From Diaporthe sp. PMI_573 (Eukaryota; Ascomycota; Sordariomycetes; Diaporthales; Diaporthaceae): 64,000 nucleotides of DNA. The translations under genes were made by a program, and so were the position numbers. Numbering within the stretch: position 1 is the stretch's first letter; each line of letters starts with the position of its first letter. Where the stretch lies: assembly GCA_021399435.1 (NCBI GenBank), contig JAJTUP010000029.1, positions 62,001 to 126,000 of the forward strand, read 5' to 3'. This document shows positions 23,336 through 37,086 of this stretch, piece after piece. Under the pieces are notes generated by a model. The model saw nothing but the letters and a program-made list of their open reading frames with translations. It had not been told where the DNA came from and made no database searches.

Positions 23336-23818
23336 GATGGCTTATTTCTGAACATAGAAGGGTTTGTGATGTATGAGCTATGCTTTACTTCGAGGGGTGT
23401 GTGATACTCTGATTGGTGTGGCTTCCGGACGAGCTGCAAATTGGTGGTCCTGCCTTGATTATCACCAATCGCTGGAAAAAGATGAAGAAGGCAAGATCGT
23501 TTAATGTATATAAGATTTGAAGGACTGCCAACAATGGTCTTCGCAGAATAACACCAGTGTTATTGGTGTTATTGACAGAATTACTGACCTTATTGTTCCT
23601 CCGGTTCGCGCTCCTGCTCCGACTCGCTCAGTGTCTTATCGTACATCTTTGCCGGTTTTAGGAGGCAGATGTATCTCTATGATAAGGAATGGAACGACCT
23701 TAGGGTGCATATGGGCTGCAGCACCCCAATTATGATATCAGCCCTGGAGCTATCTGACGACAAGACACAGTGTGGGCAAGATATCCGTGTATGTATATAC
23801 TGCGTGCTACTTCGACTA
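23336..23818. other. Intergenic stretch
   Basis: Promoter side of the MFS gene and 3' flank of the esterase. Bases 23540-23600 contain short GTTATTG-type direct repeats. No gene. Confidence 0.45.
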
Positions 23819-26007
<2,189 letters not shown>

Positions 26008-27490
26008 GGTTATGATGCTGAGTGAATGCCTTTAGAAGCAATATTAGCGGTGAAGGACGTTTGCTCATGTTGACCCAAGTGCGGTGCCACGTACATATGT
26101 GGCAAAGTGGGATATTATATATACCGGATGGCAATTAATTCTCTCCCCCGCACCGCCACGACCAGCCAAGACAATCACCTTGTCCATTTTGGACACTTGG
26201 GCACCATGTAAGCACTAAGACGTGATAAGTAATGTTTGACAGTTAATAGCTTGAGTATTAAAAACGAGCCACCAAGTAACTATGACACCGTTCTACTGGA
26301 TGCCCCAGCTAAATCGAGAGAGCTTTAATGCAAGCAAAGACACATAAGGAAGAATTTGAGAAGGCCCGGAAGTAAAGGGCCAGCGGTGTAGTAAATGCTA
26401 GACAGATAAGTAACTCTATAGGGCTAAACTAGTGCATCTAATCCCTAATCTCAACCTTGAAATTACAGCGTCTTGTCCATACTGCGACTAGTATAGTCTA
26501 CCTCAATATCATACTTAATTCCCTTAACATCAGCCCCATGATAAAACGCCTTGCAGCTCAAGATGTGGCCATTATCTTTTCTGTTATAAAATCATTGTAT
26601 CTAACAGCATCGACCGGCAACAAATCAGAAATCATAGAAGAAGTTCATCATTGCATCCTCATATCAGTCCCATTATGCCAGGCGCTCTTATAATCAATGA
26701 TTCCCGGGGCGGTTGGTCAGTCACTGAGGCGGGAATTGAGACGTGCATGACTGGCAATGGCCATGGCTCTCTGATTTGATTGAAAAGAGGAGCATTGTAC
26801 TGAGTTGCAAGGCAAGGGACACCCAATAATGGTGATGACAGGAAGGCCTTCCTCCTGTCTTGTTGGACCGGGACTACCGCGAAGGTGTGGGCCAGCAAGC
26901 GGCGCCCATGCTGCATGGGTATTCTGCTGGCTTCTGGGCAGCCAAGTCTCCCGAGGCGATGAAAACTGATTCACAAAATGGCCCTTGGATAACGGTTGCC
27001 ACATAGGCAAGAAAATCCGCAACGAGGGCGGCTTGTAGCTTGAAGGCCACGGTGCGACAATGCCATGAATGAGCGACCCGCTCGGGTGTCACTTGACTCC
27101 CTAGCTACAGAATACTAGTTACCACAGATATATCTGTTCACATATGTGTCAAAGTCACAAACACCCCCCCTCAGTCTTCCGGTTCGTCTCTGCGGCCTGC
27201 TACGGAGTCGGTGCCACGGCGGACGACATTACGGAAAGTTGTTCTCAACAATGCTCCTGGACATAAGAGGAGTCAATAATCATGATGAACTCGACGTGGA
27301 CACCGGTGCTCTAGAGGGAGCGTTCGGGCTTTTCGTGGGGTACAAAAAAAAAATCAACGATTCTGGAAATACCAAGCTAGCGCATATCAAGTCCTCATCT
27401 GCAACTCCAAGATGTTGCCTGCCCTAGCGCCTTTCTACCTGCTGCCCCGGAGAGAAAAGACCAGAAGGATCTCATGGTCGAAAATCAGTG
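26008..27490. other. Gene-free stretch, about 1.5 kb
   Basis: AT-rich between 26200 and 26650. The rest is mixed, with only short ORFs. Contains an 8-C run near 27160 and an A-run near 27350. No gene recognised. Confidence 0.45.
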
Positions 27491-28053
27491 TCAGTGACAA
27501 CCAGAGCGCTTGGTACTCGCAGGATTCTCCTCAATCCATTGAAATTTACCCCCGGAATGCTTATGCTTCTTAGAGCCCTTAGAACTTCCTCCGTGGCCTC
27601 CCTTGCGTTTCTTGTCCTGGCCGCCTCCACCATTGCCGCCTCCACCATTGCCGCCTCCACCGTTATTTCCATCTATATCTGTCAGAATGTATACTAAAGA
27701 GATGAGTTTGCTGGAATTAGGAAGTTTTCACCTGTAAAATTGCATCTTCTGCATCTCATGTGCATACACATCTGATAACCCTCGTAGCTCTCACTGAGAA
27801 CGTACTTCTCGCAATAGGCCAAGGTGTTAGTGTTGTTTCCGCATCTACAGCACCGCCACTCCTTTTTAGTTGAGTCCCAGGTACACCAAGAACGACCGCA
27901 TTTCCTGTGTCTGAGCTCCAAAGGGTAATCATCTTCCGGGTTGTCACATTTGGAAGATGTGTTCGTGTCAAGGTCAAACGGTGCGTTCCCGCAGTAACTG
28001 GTTTCCGGGTAGGTGTGCCCGCAGTCGTAAAGGTAGGGGTGGTCATTGCACAT
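27491..28053 (-). CDS. Small Cys/His-rich protein with Gly-rich repeat and basic tail
   Basis: Exons on the minus strand: 27732-28053 and 27491-27678 (phase 1), giving 169 aa. There is no signal peptide, so it is probably intracellular. The N-terminal half has about 15 cysteines, starting MCNDHPYLYDCGHTYPETSYC. It includes CRRC and CCRC pairs that could bind zinc. Exon 2 begins with a tandem Gly-rich repeat (NGGGG units, three copies, 15-base period), then a Lys/His-rich segment (GSKKHKHSGGK) and ends GCH. This layout of a metal-binding head and a basic flexible tail resembles nucleic-acid-binding proteins, but I recognise no family. Confidence 0.65.
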
Positions 28054-31000
28054 CTTGAGAAAACCGAGAGGAGTGGGGAAGCTCTTTGTGTTGTTGAAGT
28101 GATTGTCTGTTCTGTTGATGGCGTTTCTCCTTGCGGTTGATAGGACCTGGTTGTGTCATTTGTGGAAACTGGGCATCCTTTTCTTGCTTTGAGGCCTCGA
28201 TTTTATACTTGGATTCTAGGCCAGTTAGTCACTCCATCGTATGGTTACATTATATGATGTCCCACTGTTGCTCACGCTTGAGCTCGTGGCGTGAGTTAGC
28301 CGACATCTGAGAACCGATTTTCTCTGAACAACTCATTGTCAGGACGCGACCGTGACCGGTTGCAATTGTGTTTGAACGGACCGAACCATATGCTGACATA
28401 AAATGGATCTTGGATTTTATGTCAGCTGGCATCTTTTCATAGGGTAGTGAGTTGCCAGGTATCTGTGAATAGCGTAGACGGCACTTCCCAGATGTCATGA
28501 GCGATTCATGGCAGTCATACGTTTCCCTAAATATGGATTTAGCAGCTCTAATAACACTTCCTGCTTCTGAGGCCTAGAAGGCATATATTATATTGTATAA
28601 TAGGCCAAAGGTAAAGCTGGCATTTCCCAGAAAGATCTGGATCCAACGCAAAACAATCTTTGACACCAAGCAACACGTTTCTTCAGTGTATACAGATTAC
28701 AATGAGACCCACCCTACGTACTCCATCTAGGCACTTTCTGCGATCCTTGTGCGACGGAAACAGAACAACAACAGTCACCTACGCCTTGTCAAGCAGCCAG
28801 CACGAGGCCCAGGGCGCTAACTGAACACCACTGGTCATGGCTACTCCAGCTACTGGAGACAACCAACGCCGGCATCCCCAAAACCTGTATCTAGGAACCG
28901 TTCTTTACAACTGGGTTGAATCTCACAATGGCCGTCTTTGGCAAACGCGGGAAGAAACGAGCTCTACCATACAGTAAACAGGATGCAATGCGACGCAAGT
29001 TAAGAATTCGTTTGATTACCAGCGGAAGCAAGCTGAGGTTGTATTAGCAGGGCGCCGTAGAGAGACCTGAAGCGTTCCTGTCTGAGTACGATTACGATGT
29101 ATCTAAGACTCTTAAATTTGCCTTTACACACGTCGCAGCCACTGGATACCTGGCCGAGCCAGCCAAGAAGTTGCTCGTCTAATTAACAAGACTCAGTGAT
29201 AGGGCGGTTATTGATTTCTTCACAAAATACCAGAAAAAGCCTGAGTTTGCTGGCAAAGCTGCTGGTATCGCAAACATAGAACTGCCAGATCCAAGCACGA
29301 GAATAGATACAGCGTAACGTACCGACATTTCCATCTTACGGCACTTGCCCGCATCATCTATCACTAGTCTAAAGGCTACAGCACCGATATAAGTCTCACA
29401 GTATTTACAAACACCCTCACCCTTGTAGGTAAAGCGTAACGCCGTCACATTTTCCACCACTGCCCCAAAGATATAGCATTACATGTTACCACAAAATCTT
29501 CAAAAGAAAGGAACCGAATTTATACAACCTTGCAAGATAGTAAACCCCTATTTGTATGCTATCGAGGACGCTAGGTGAACCTCATAATAGAGGTCGAGCC
29601 TTTGCTAAGTAGTTTTCCTGGTGTCAAATCCGCTATATGTTTCAGTTAGGCATGGAGACCGATTGGATTTGTTACGCCTACTGCTATTTCTCTAAGTCGT
29701 CTCCTATAGCAGCTGTAATGCCGGCACCAAGCTGATATTTGCGTGCTTTCAGATTAGGTCTTTTGCACTTGAGGAAATTCCGGTGCGGGAAGATGGAATT
29801 GTCGACTTTAAGGCTCTGAGGATGGTCGCAGAGCGGCTTTGCTTTCCCAAATCCCACGGCGGCTGGAGCCCACGTTTGCGCTGTACCTCGGTGTCCGTCG
29901 AACGTTGCAAAGGCTCGCATGACCCGCCCCAGAATATTCTACCATCGTCAGGGCCATGAGAAGGACGGGCATTTGGAAGATCTCACGGAACCCTATGATT
30001 ATATACCTGATTCCGAAGAGGATTGGGTGCGGACCCCCCAAGAAATACAGAGATACATCGAGCAACTCATGGAACAAAAAATCGACGTTGGCCTTGTCCG
30101 GAACGAAGCACCCCGCAGTCTCTGTGCAGAGGAGTCCCAAGAAGTGCGGAATGAATGGGTCATGGCAATGAGACAACAAGCTGCCTATTTAATTGATGGC
30201 GAATAGCACAGAAGCACATAAATTTCGGAAAAGACACAAGGTCATATATTGTCGTATAACTGCGGCCAGGTTAAGAAAGGTGAGTTCGTCATCATGACGG
30301 GCATCATGACGGGCACGATCTGCCAAAATCTTAGTATTCATGTTGCAGTCAGCTGGCTAACTGGTACGGCTCATCTGAGCAGGGATCTCAAATGGAGCCA
30401 AAGCTGCATTTAAGAACTGGGGAAATATGTGTCTCGGTCCTCGCTCTTCCATGAGGTGGATAACAGAAATTTGCCCCCGGAACGCGCGTGTGGGTTGGAC
30501 AACAGCGAAAGTCAAGTTCAGCCTTAACCAAACAGGGGAAGCAATGGACTTTGACATCCGCTGTATTGAAATTGTCCGCACCTCTCCGGTCCAATGGGAT
30601 CTTGGCAGACAACAATGACCACGAAGGGATATGTGGAGGCCGAGATTGCTCTAATACCCGGCTGTATCGGGCAATTTACTCTTCTGATCACGTGCTATCT
30701 CAGACAGTGGCGCCTACACCGAAGAGCAAAGTTACGCCGCTCCATCAGCTCTCGATGGCGAGCCTAACTTGCTTACATCCGCCTTGTGCCACAACCTAGC
30801 TGGTCGCCTGTGCCAATCTAACTTTTGTCGTCCCCAGCAGAAAGCTCAAGTGCTCGCAAGCCCCTGTCTTCAAATGTGTTCACGAGAGCAAAGGCTTCTA
30901 TACTTAAGCGCTTAACAACAAGATTTGTTCCCAGCGAGGTGTGTCACCGCAAGTTTCTCGCCTGTGGAGTGCGTAACGATCGATTGTGGGTGTTCTTTCG

Positions 31001-32561
31001 ACCTGCACAGCCACCAGCCTCGAAATTGGTGCTTGCAACCAACATGTATATAACTAACCTGCATGCAAGCGTGGAGGTTCGACCTAGGCCCTTACAAGTT
31101 TATGTTGATGAGTACGACGCTGTACACTTGGCGGCCGAAGAATTTGTTTTCTACTGAAGAAGAATTTATCCCCTCCTGGAAACATATACCGTGAAATTGT
31201 TTCGTACCTGTCGACTGAGAGCTGCTTAGTTGATGGTTACTTCGGGTTGGAAGAGATGGAACGCCGCATGTGCATGCAGCTTGAGCAGATGGCTGCTGCA
31301 CGTGAGTGACGGAAATCCAAAACACAAAAACCGAGCCCACAAGGTGGAGTTCAGAACCGACCGGTCCTTCCAAGGTATATTGAGCAGTCGGTGCGGTCGG
31401 CGCTTGGTCTTCTGTTGCCGCACCGCTGCAGGCGCCAGGTCCTTGTTCGTCCAGTGCACAATGAACGGTGGGAGCACGAGCCCACGAACGCATTGAAAGT
31501 GGCTTCTTTATATAGCAAAGACGACAAAAAGAAGCTGCCATTACAGTCATCCCGACTTTGCAGACCTTTGAAAAACGCACGGACCAGGCACCCTGGATGA
31601 CGGAAAGCGATTGCAACCGGTGCCTTTATTTGATGGCAGCATGGCGGAACGGCGTAACGCAACACGCACAAAGGTGGCACGTTGAGGGTGCGAGTTCAAC
31701 CCCAGCTTGGAGGGAAAAGGGAAAACGATTTTTGGAAGCCAAAACCACAAACAAAAGACTGCCAGTGTGGGAATGGGCATAGACGTATTCATTTAGAGGT
31801 CACGTGACCACCGTAGATAGCGACTATAGCTAGATACGTAGGGTGCAGCTATTCAGCTACACCCTCCTCTCTACACAACAACCAACTATCACTAAATCTA
31901 CTCGCACGCGTACGTGACTACCTATCCAATATATTGTTTCAAATTGACCAAATGCCCCAAGGCAAATTAATGGTGGCATACCTCAATTATATACCTTGCA
32001 CGTCGAAACTCTCCGACTTTGCTCCATCCCGCCGCACACTCTGTACCAAAAACAATTTAGGTTAACTACCCAATCTTCATAGTATTTACAAAGTCTACTA
32101 AAGGGATATGGTTTATCTAGCTAGTTAATATCTTTTATAAGCCACATACAACCTACACCTTAGAACGGGACAATAACATCTAGGGACCATCGCCAACACC
32201 ATCACACACGACGCTGCCGATAAGCACGCGGCCCGTGAGCCAACTGCGTTGTGTAACCTGCATGAGTGGCGTCTGGCTTGCAGAAATGAGGCTTCGGAGC
32301 GACTGGACGATAATGCTAAGACGTGATTTATATGAACTGTGTAACTTCCCCGCTCGGAGAGCATGATTACCCCGCTACATACGTGCAGGCATTCCCAACT
32401 ACAACATTGATATAATATCAGCTTGGTACCAAATTCCTAAGACTATAGTTAGCGCTATTTGGTTCACAGGTCGCCATCTCTCGATACCTCTTTGCCTGTG
32501 ATATTGATTGCATTTCGATCCGCTATCTGAAGAACATTAAAATCCACGCTCCGTCTCAACA
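28054..32561. other. Gene-poor stretch, about 4.5 kb
   Basis: No confident gene. A short ATG-started frame near 28836, open frames of both strands around 29684-30206, and frames around 30488-31157 look partly coding but cannot be joined into a gene. Bases 31800-32460 are AT-rich with many TA steps, as in repeat-induced-point-mutated or neutral DNA. An imperfect inverted repeat lies around 31838-31865 (GTAGGGTGCAGCT / AGCTACACCCT). Confidence 0.4.
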
Positions 32562-34478
32562 ATGTCTGCGACAGCATACCCCTATACCCCTCTGAAGCCT
32601 GCCACCAGTATTCGCCTTTTCAGCATCAAATCTGAATTGGTCGAGGGCCGTGTGTCTTGTACTCTGAAACAGTTCGATGGCAAGGAATTCGACAGCATGG
32701 TATTCGACGGCAAGGAGTGCGACGGCAAGAAATGTAACGGCAAGGAATGCTACGGAAGGATATGCCATGGCAAGGTCCCCCCTTACAGCGCTTTATCCTA
32801 TGTTTGGGGGGATCCCAAGCCTACCAGGCAGATATATCTCGGGGACTATCTCATCGATGTTCACGAAACGCTATGGGAGTTTTTAGATGAAACGCAGACA
32901 TCCCAGGAAGCAGAAACTTGGTTCTGGACAGACTTCCTATGCCTTGACCAGAGTGACAAGACTGAGATGGGCGAACAAGTCCAGCGCATGGGTGACATTT
33001 ACTCCGGGGCCGAGGAGACCCTCGCCTGGCTCGGTCGCGAGGGGTCTCCGGTGGCAAAACGTGTTGAGGATTTGACACCTGTGACGAGGTTGGAACGGCA
33101 ACTTACACTCATAGCAGAGCGTGTTTCTCTGACACGTGGAGCTGTCGAGACGTTCTTCGCTGAGCGGCCGACTTGGAGCACCATCATAAGGTACAGATCG
33201 TCTGGAATATCCTCTTCGAGTCAGAATTTACCTCACGCATCTCGTGAGGTGATGCGGCTTGGTCATGGACAGCTGTGGGTTCAGAATTCCCTCCATGATG
33301 TTCTATCACTGCCGTACTGGACCCGGGTTTGGATTGTTCAAGAAGTGGCAAGGGCGAGGGTTGTCAGACTCGCCTTCGGCTCTGTTTCAATCAACTTGGA
33401 CGACTTCCTCCTGGCTTACAAGTGTTATGCGTATTACGAATTGATGAAGATGTCAGCGGTAGTCGGGGGGACAATTCCTGGCAGCAAGGCCGCCATTGAA
33501 GCAAGAGCAGCCGTCACCGAAAACGCCCTTTCAATGCGCCAAGTTTTGCAATGGAGCAGGCTCTGTCAGGCCAGCCGGCCCGTCGATCGAATATATGGAT
33601 TGTTTGGATTGCTAAAGGCTCATGGAGCGGGTACATCATCAAACATCGAGTCGTTGACGGTCGATTACAACAAGGGTATCACATCGGTCTTCTGGGACGT
33701 CGTGTTCTCCTGTCGAATATCGACCGTAGGAAATGAAAGGAAAGGATTCCTTAAGGATGAATTGCATCAGTTTGTGGAATTAGTGCCTTTGCTTGCCGAC
33801 ACGCTGGGTTGTCCACAAGCATTTTCGCCACAAGAACTATGCTGCTACTCCGAGACCGTTCAGGACCCTTCACTGCGCAGGATGGCTCAACTGACTAGCC
33901 GAATGGTTCATGTCCTCCGGCAGATTGGCAGAGGGCTTTATGCGGTGCCAACTGATGACTACTGCTGGACTCCAACACGTGCTCCTGCACGCAAGTCTCG
34001 ACCATGGAGCGAGTTTTCAGCCAGCATGGCAAGATTTGAGCTAGAAATGGCCGCACTCTTCTTGGAATATGCCGAGTTCGATGATGTTGGCGAGTCCGGC
34101 GAAGTACATGCGGCATACATAGCTTCCAAGCTTGCAGAAACGGCGGGATTCAGTGGCCAGTGGACCTGCAAACCCGTCCATAATCATCCCGAGGACACTC
34201 AACCGATATTTGAGGATAGGAGGAGCAGAATGCAGTATAGCATTACTTGGAAACGCCTCGTGCCTGCACCGGAATCAGACAGGCTTGTGGGCTGTTCTCT
34301 CCCAGACCTTCCGACCAGCCCTACAGGCCCTGGAAAGCACCAATGCAGTGGCTCCAGCCTCTTTCTCTCCTTGGCAGACCCTGAATTCAGCTTGAGACTG
34401 GACTTGAGAGGAAGTGACTCGACGAGGTCCATGACGAACGCCACGCTCAATGTTACGGTAAATAGACGCATGGGGTAG
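32562..34478 (+). CDS. HET domain (heterokaryon incompatibility) protein
   Basis: Intronless, 638 aa, cytosolic. The HET domain (PF06985) is recognised by YSALSYVWGD near residue 80. It continues with the Trp-rich TWFWTDFLCLDQSD, and with EQVQRMGDIYSGAEETLAWLG. HET proteins act in non-self recognition and can trigger cell death after hyphal fusion. Directly before the domain, residues 38-72 are made of seven 15-base repeat units. The remaining C-terminal part of about 450 residues shows no NACHT or WD repeats, so this is a HET-only architecture. Surrounding DNA is gene-poor, as is common for HET genes. Confidence 0.92.
   Translation: MSATAYPYTPLKPATSIRLFSIKSELVEGRVSCTLKQFDGKEFDSMVFDGKECDGKKCNGKECYGRICHGKVPPYSALSYVWGDPKPTRQIYLGDYLIDVHETLWEFLDETQTSQEAETWFWTDFLCLDQSDKTEMGEQVQRMGDIYSGAEETLAWLGREGSPVAKRVEDLTPVTRLERQLTLIAERVSLTRGAVETFFAERPTWSTIIRYRSSGISSSSQNLPHASREVMRLGHGQLWVQNSLHDVLSLPYWTRVWIVQEVARARVVRLAFGSVSINLDDFLLAYKCYAYYELMKMSAVVGGTIPGSKAAIEARAAVTENALSMRQVLQWSRLCQASRPVDRIYGLFGLLKAHGAGTSSNIESLTVDYNKGITSVFWDVVFSCRISTVGNERKGFLKDELHQFVELVPLLADTLGCPQAFSPQELCCYSETVQDPSLRRMAQLTSRMVHVLRQIGRGLYAVPTDDYCWTPTRAPARKSRPWSEFSASMARFELEMAALFLEYAEFDDVGESGEVHAAYIASKLAETAGFSGQWTCKPVHNHPEDTQPIFEDRRSRMQYSITWKRLVPAPESDRLVGCSLPDLPTSPTGPGKHQCSGSSLFLSLADPEFSLRLDLRGSDSTRSMTNATLNVTVNRRMG
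32673..32777 (+). repeat. Seven in-frame 15-base repeats in the HET gene
   Basis: Seven consecutive 15-base units, consensus TTCGACGGCAAGGAA-like, encode a five-residue unit [F/C]-[D/N/Y/H]-G-K-x (units 2 and 6 are diverged). Later units replace Phe by Cys, giving a short Cys/Lys-rich stretch. The period is a multiple of three, so copy-number change would keep the frame. Confidence 0.9.
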
Positions 34479-35809
34479 AAGTCCAACTACGCCGAGCTTG
34501 CCCGCATGGTTTGCTGGCTTTTACAAACTATCCAAGTCTGTCGATCTCAACAGAAGGACGGTCAGAGTCCCAGGCATACAGTCTGTGCTGTCTCTTCATC
34601 TCGGGCATGAACCCGCCGACGAGAGTGGTTTGTGACAACGCAGTGGAATATCTTGGCCCCGACAAAACTCTGCAGCCATGGATGATAGAAGGAGTCGAAC
34701 TTCAGAAATGGCCCGCCGGAGACAACTCCCCACCCCGTTTTTTTCTCTTCTGGTCAAGGAGATTTAGCTGTGCTCAAATTCCTTAAATAGGTGATTGAAT
34801 AATGAACAATGCATTTCAGGATTTTTATTTGTTCTGCAAATCGGAATATCTGACGGATCGTTTCTCCGCGTATGGACTATTTGTATATCTTTGAGTTCCT
34901 CTACTAAGCCGGAACGGCAATAAGTGTCCTATAAGGACAAGGAATAATGTATCTTATCGACGATAACAGTGAGATTCGCTATGTACGGCTTTAAATAGTG
35001 ACTTTCCAATCTTCTGCAGACCAGTGTTTTGTTAGATGCCACTATTTTGCACCGTAAGTCTTGGTATTGAGCCGTGCCTAGTCTCTGCCGCTATTTTCTG
35101 TGCCCATTTTATATAGGAAGAATTACCAGGTGATTCGTCCCGCTAAGCTGTATACTAAAAAGACGTAATTAGTTACTATTACTCAAAGAACCGCCGAGAG
35201 ATGTTGCTGAACACAGAGTCCAAGTCACTTTACCGTTCAGAGAGCCTGACATTGTAATGGTTCGGGAGCTGTAATCTCAAAGCGGCATTTCTGCAGATAT
35301 GGGCCAACGTGGCTCCCTTGACTTCAAGAACCAACCTTTGAGACTAAATACTACAGAATTGCCTTCACTAAGAAGAGATAACGACAACGCTACACAGCTA
35401 TGGAAGCAAGAACACTAAAAAGTTCATCTTGTGTCCCGTTCAAGTAGCAAGGTACAAGCTAGAGACAGCCCCTGAATCATCTTCAGTAGTACTGATGGTC
35501 CATGGACATATGGACGTTATGTACTAATGGCAAGACAAGGTTATCCCAAGGCTCCTTCTGCCTAAGCAGCTACTCAGCGTTGGCGGGGAACCCCAAAGAA
35601 TTGTCGGGGTTGGTCGGGACAGAATGTGCCCCGCCCCACTTATGTCTCTGATAAGCACCTCGTAATTGAACAACCGCTCCAACTTAACCTCCTCAGTCAC
35701 TGCTCACCCAGTCACACACCGACCACAGCCTCCCGCCATTAGACATACAATCTCTGCAGATTAGGATCAAAGACCCGATTTGCGACCCACGGCGATCGAA
35801 ACAAAAAAA
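34479..35809. other. Gene-free, AT-rich stretch
   Basis: 3' flank of the HET gene and upstream region of the NIF3-like gene. AT-rich at 34790-35170. No gene recognised. Confidence 0.45.
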
Positions 35810-36218
35810 ATGGCCACGACGAAATACAAGCTCATCTTTTACGTTCCCGTCTCGGACATGGATGCCGTGAAGACGGCCGTCTTTGCGACCGGGGCCGGAC
35901 GCTACCCAGGCCCCGGGAACTACACCGAATGCGCCTGGTTCACGATCGGGACCGGCCAATTCCGCCCAGGAGACACGGCAAACCCGCACATCGGCGAGGT
36001 CGGCGCGCTGGAGAAGGTTGAAGAAGCCAGGGTTGAAACGATCTGCGTCGGGGAAGAATGTGCTAGATCGGCCGTGGAGGCTCTGAAAAAGTGGGTGTCC
36101 TTGCTCTTTTACCCTATATCATGTCCCTAGTAGACCTCGGGGAAACTGATTCCTGCCCTACAGGGCTCATCCATACGAGGAACCCGCCTACGAAGTCTAC
36201 GAGATCAAGGAATTTTGA
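35810..36218 (+). CDS. NIF3/YqfO C-terminal-like small protein
   Basis: Exons 35810-36090 and 36164-36218 (phase 2), giving 111 aa. It matches the stand-alone ACT/CutA-like domain that is inserted in bacterial NIF3/YqfO proteins. Marks are KLIFYVPVSDMDAVKTAVFA, GAGRYPGPGNYTECAW, the GQFRPGDTANPHIG segment and the final KKAHPYEEPAYEVYE. Fungal members are sometimes misnamed GTP cyclohydrolase 1 type 2 or RtxA. No catalytic role is established. It probably forms oligomers in the cytosol. Confidence 0.88.
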
Positions 36219-36762
36219 TCCAGCACTGCCAATTGCTACCTGGTTGCTCACCTGCTCGCAGCTATCAATCTTCCAAGGTTGTCTTCAGTCAAGCAGATGT
36301 CATCTTCGGAGAACAGCATAGCTTTAGGGCTCGAACGAGGCCCCAGGGCTGCGGTGATTTGGTTGTCTTGGTGGATAGGAGCCATAGGGGGTACGAAGTG
36401 TACATGTAGGTAGTGTATAAGTACCTATACAGTGCATAGTCCTGATCAGTCATCGCTTGACCTAAGAAAAAGGAAATGTCCGGAACACTTCCTAGCTTCA
36501 TTGAATATCGTTTCTCCGTTGTTCACCTCCCTTAGTCCGTGTATGTCCTTGCATATTCCCAAGTCTATGTGGCCCTTGCCTCCAATGTAGTCTTGATCGC
36601 CTCCCCTGGAGAAATTCAACTTCGCTTCGAGATCCTGCCAACCTCCAGGTTGCGAAAGTCCGATGACGATATTGATTAGCGATTCTTTTGCCTTCTCACC
36701 TCCTCGTCAATGATTCCCGAACAGCTTCCGGGTTGTGGCCATTTAGAAGGCACAGGCGTAGC
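36219..36762. other. Intergenic stretch
   Basis: 3' flank of the NIF3-like gene and of the minus-strand small membrane protein. Nothing recognised. Confidence 0.45.
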
Positions 36763-37086
36763 CTACTGCGGCACACTCAACAGCTGTCTCGTCTCACTGC
36801 TTGGTTTGGCTTTTCCGATGCGCCAGACGCGGGAGGTCATGGCAGATCCTCCTACGACAAGGCCGGCCACCACACAATGCGCAACCACCACCACTGCGAA
36901 GATAGCCGGCCGGCCGAGTCCTAAGCCTATCGCCAGCGCAGTTGAGGAGACGCCGGCGATTACGACAGAGGCATAGGATTTCATCGAGTCGGGCACGACA
37001 AAGTCCTTCCAGTACGGCGGGGAAAGTGCGGCTTCATCGGTTTCGGTTGGCTCGAGCCACGCAAGACGGCTGCTTCGAGAAGGCAT
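36763..37086 (-). CDS. Possible small two-pass membrane protein, 107 aa
   Basis: ORF from the ATG at 37086. A polar N-terminus of about 30 residues is followed by two hydrophobic stretches (SYASVVIAGVSSTALAIGLG and AIFAVVVVAHCVVAGLVVGG) and a basic tail with Arg and Lys. The layout is of a helical hairpin. No family recognised; it could be chance, although the GC-rich codon use resembles real genes nearby. Confidence 0.4.
   Translation of the reverse strand: MPSRSSRLAWLEPTETDEAALSPPYWKDFVVPDSMKSYASVVIAGVSSTALAIGLGLGRPAIFAVVVVAHCVVAGLVVGGSAMTSRVWRIGKAKPSSETRQLLSVPQ

Noticed and set aside
29179..29460. 93-codon minus-strand ORF with a short Cys-containing stretch like a small secreted protein exon
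   Set aside because: No signal peptide exon or clean splice partner found upstream.
29684..30206. Divergent ORFs of 78 and 95 codons whose ATGs overlap at 29918-29921
   Set aside because: Overlapping starts are probably chance (CATG); no families recognised and neither has a clear promoter. Mentioned only as possible gene remains.
31640..31720. tRNA-like B-box (GTTCAACCC) near 31693
   Set aside because: No matching A-box at the right distance, and the T-stem and acceptor stem do not pair.
31800..32460. AT-rich stretch considered as a RIP-mutated transposon
   Set aside because: No terminal repeats, target-site duplication or transposase remains could be recognised by eye.
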